DNA of 32,694 nt from Planctomycetota bacterium. Its GTDB lineage: Bacteria; Planctomycetota; UBA1135; GCA-002686595. The stretch spans positions 1 to 32,694 of the forward strand of contig VGZE01000026.1 in the NCBI GenBank assembly GCA_016872755.1. The letters run 5' to 3'. Positions 32,301 through 32,694 of the stretch are shown piece by piece; the stretch's first letter is position 1; each line of letters starts with the position of its first letter. The position numbers and the translations under genes are program-made. The notes under the pieces were generated by a model that was not told the origin of the DNA, did not search any database, and saw only the letters and a program-made list of their open reading frames with translations.

Positions 32301-32694
32301 ATGGGCCTGTTCGACTTCCTCAAGTCCAAGCCGGCCACGCCGCCGGCCGGCGCGCCCAAGCCGCTGCAGCGTCCGCTCGGCCCGCTCGTCGCGCGGCCGG
32401 ATCCCAAGGCCGAGAACAACTTCATCGTCATCACGCTCGACTCGTGCCGCTACGACGCGTTCATGGCGGCCGCGCCGAAGGTGATCACGAAGCTGGGGCC
32501 CGTCGAACGCCGCTATTCGTACGCGTCGTGGACCGCGCCGTCGCACTACAACCTGCTCACCGGACTGCTGCCGCACACCAGCCCGGAGCAGGTCTACGCG
32601 TCTGAGTACTACAAGGACGACTTCCTCAACTACAACAAGCGCCTGGGCGCCAAGGCGATCGAGTTCTCGTCCATGGTGCCGGGCCTGTGGCTGC
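32301..32694 (+). CDS. Sulfatase/alkaline phosphatase-superfamily protein (partial, cut by window end)
   Basis: Only the first 131 residues are present and the frame is open at the window edge. After a Pro-rich N-terminus without a signal peptide, the superfamily's first metal strand appears (FIVITLDSCRYDAF, D47 as likely ligand). It is followed by ASWTAPSHYNLLTGLLPH, which aligns with the sulfatase active-site segment CxPSRxxLLTG. The formylglycine-forming Cys is Thr (T78) and the Arg is His, so it is not a canonical formylglycine sulfatase. A Thr nucleophile as in phosphotransferases of this superfamily is possible. It starts 2 nt after sat, implying the same operon. The lack of a signal peptide suggests a cytoplasmic enzyme. 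Confidence 0.8.
   Translation, partial: MGLFDFLKSKPATPPAGAPKPLQRPLGPLVARPDPKAENNFIVITLDSCRYDAFMAAAPKVITKLGPVERRYSYASWTAPSHYNLLTGLLPHTSPEQVYASEYYKDDFLNYNKRLGAKAIEFSSMVPGLWL

Overview
The window is GC-rich (clearly well above 60%) bacterial chromosomal DNA with densely packed genes. I see no insertion sequences, CRISPR arrays, phage genes or tRNA/rRNA genes. The short flagellins without a variable domain, the fliF-G-H-I-J-motE-L-M order, the secreted imidazolonepropionase-like amidohydrolases and the sulfatase-like gene next to an ATP sulfurylase suggest a deep-branching motile bacterium, most likely a planctomycete. This is an inference from gene content; no taxonomic marker gene is present.

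Positions 1-17172 hold one long minus-strand flagellar operon. Read in its own direction it starts with a receiver-less sigma-54 activator, a histidine-kinase-like ATPase lacking an obvious phospho-histidine, a pseudo-receiver fused to an RsbW-like ATPase, a single-pass membrane protein and two exported TPR proteins. These are followed by a conventional cytosolic kinase and NtrC-type response regulator pair, and then flgB, flgC, fliE, fliF, fliG, fliH, fliI, fliJ, motE, fliL and fliM. Most junctions overlap by 1-4 nt, so translational coupling is likely. The conventional pair and the receiver-less activator are the expected switches for sigma-54 flagellar promoters. The degenerate kinase/receiver pair is the least explained part of the operon.

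Positions 17339-19597 carry two tandem flagellin genes on the plus strand, divergent from the operon. A GC-rich hairpin follows the first and a good intrinsic terminator follows the second. The 612-nt gap between them contains several strong stem-loops. One has a GNRA-type loop and another an 11-bp stem with a G-U pair that works only in plus-strand RNA. This is a candidate structured RNA or long 5' leader.

Positions 19777-24142 encode two exported amidohydrolase-family proteins in an operon. The first has lost the metal-binding histidines and ends in a His/Cys/Asp/Glu-rich tail. The second is a fusion of an apparently active domain and an inactive one.

The remainder is housekeeping and accessory. 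It includes a possible small membrane protein, a zinc-knuckle protein, a CopA-type Cu(I) ATPase diverging from a membrane-anchored SGNH hydrolase, a LOG-family protein and two small lipoproteins. The final plus-strand operon encodes a ribbon-helix-helix-like protein, ATP sulfurylase and a sulfatase-fold enzyme cut by the window end. It has a recognisable sigma-70 promoter and an inverted repeat at its predicted transcription start.
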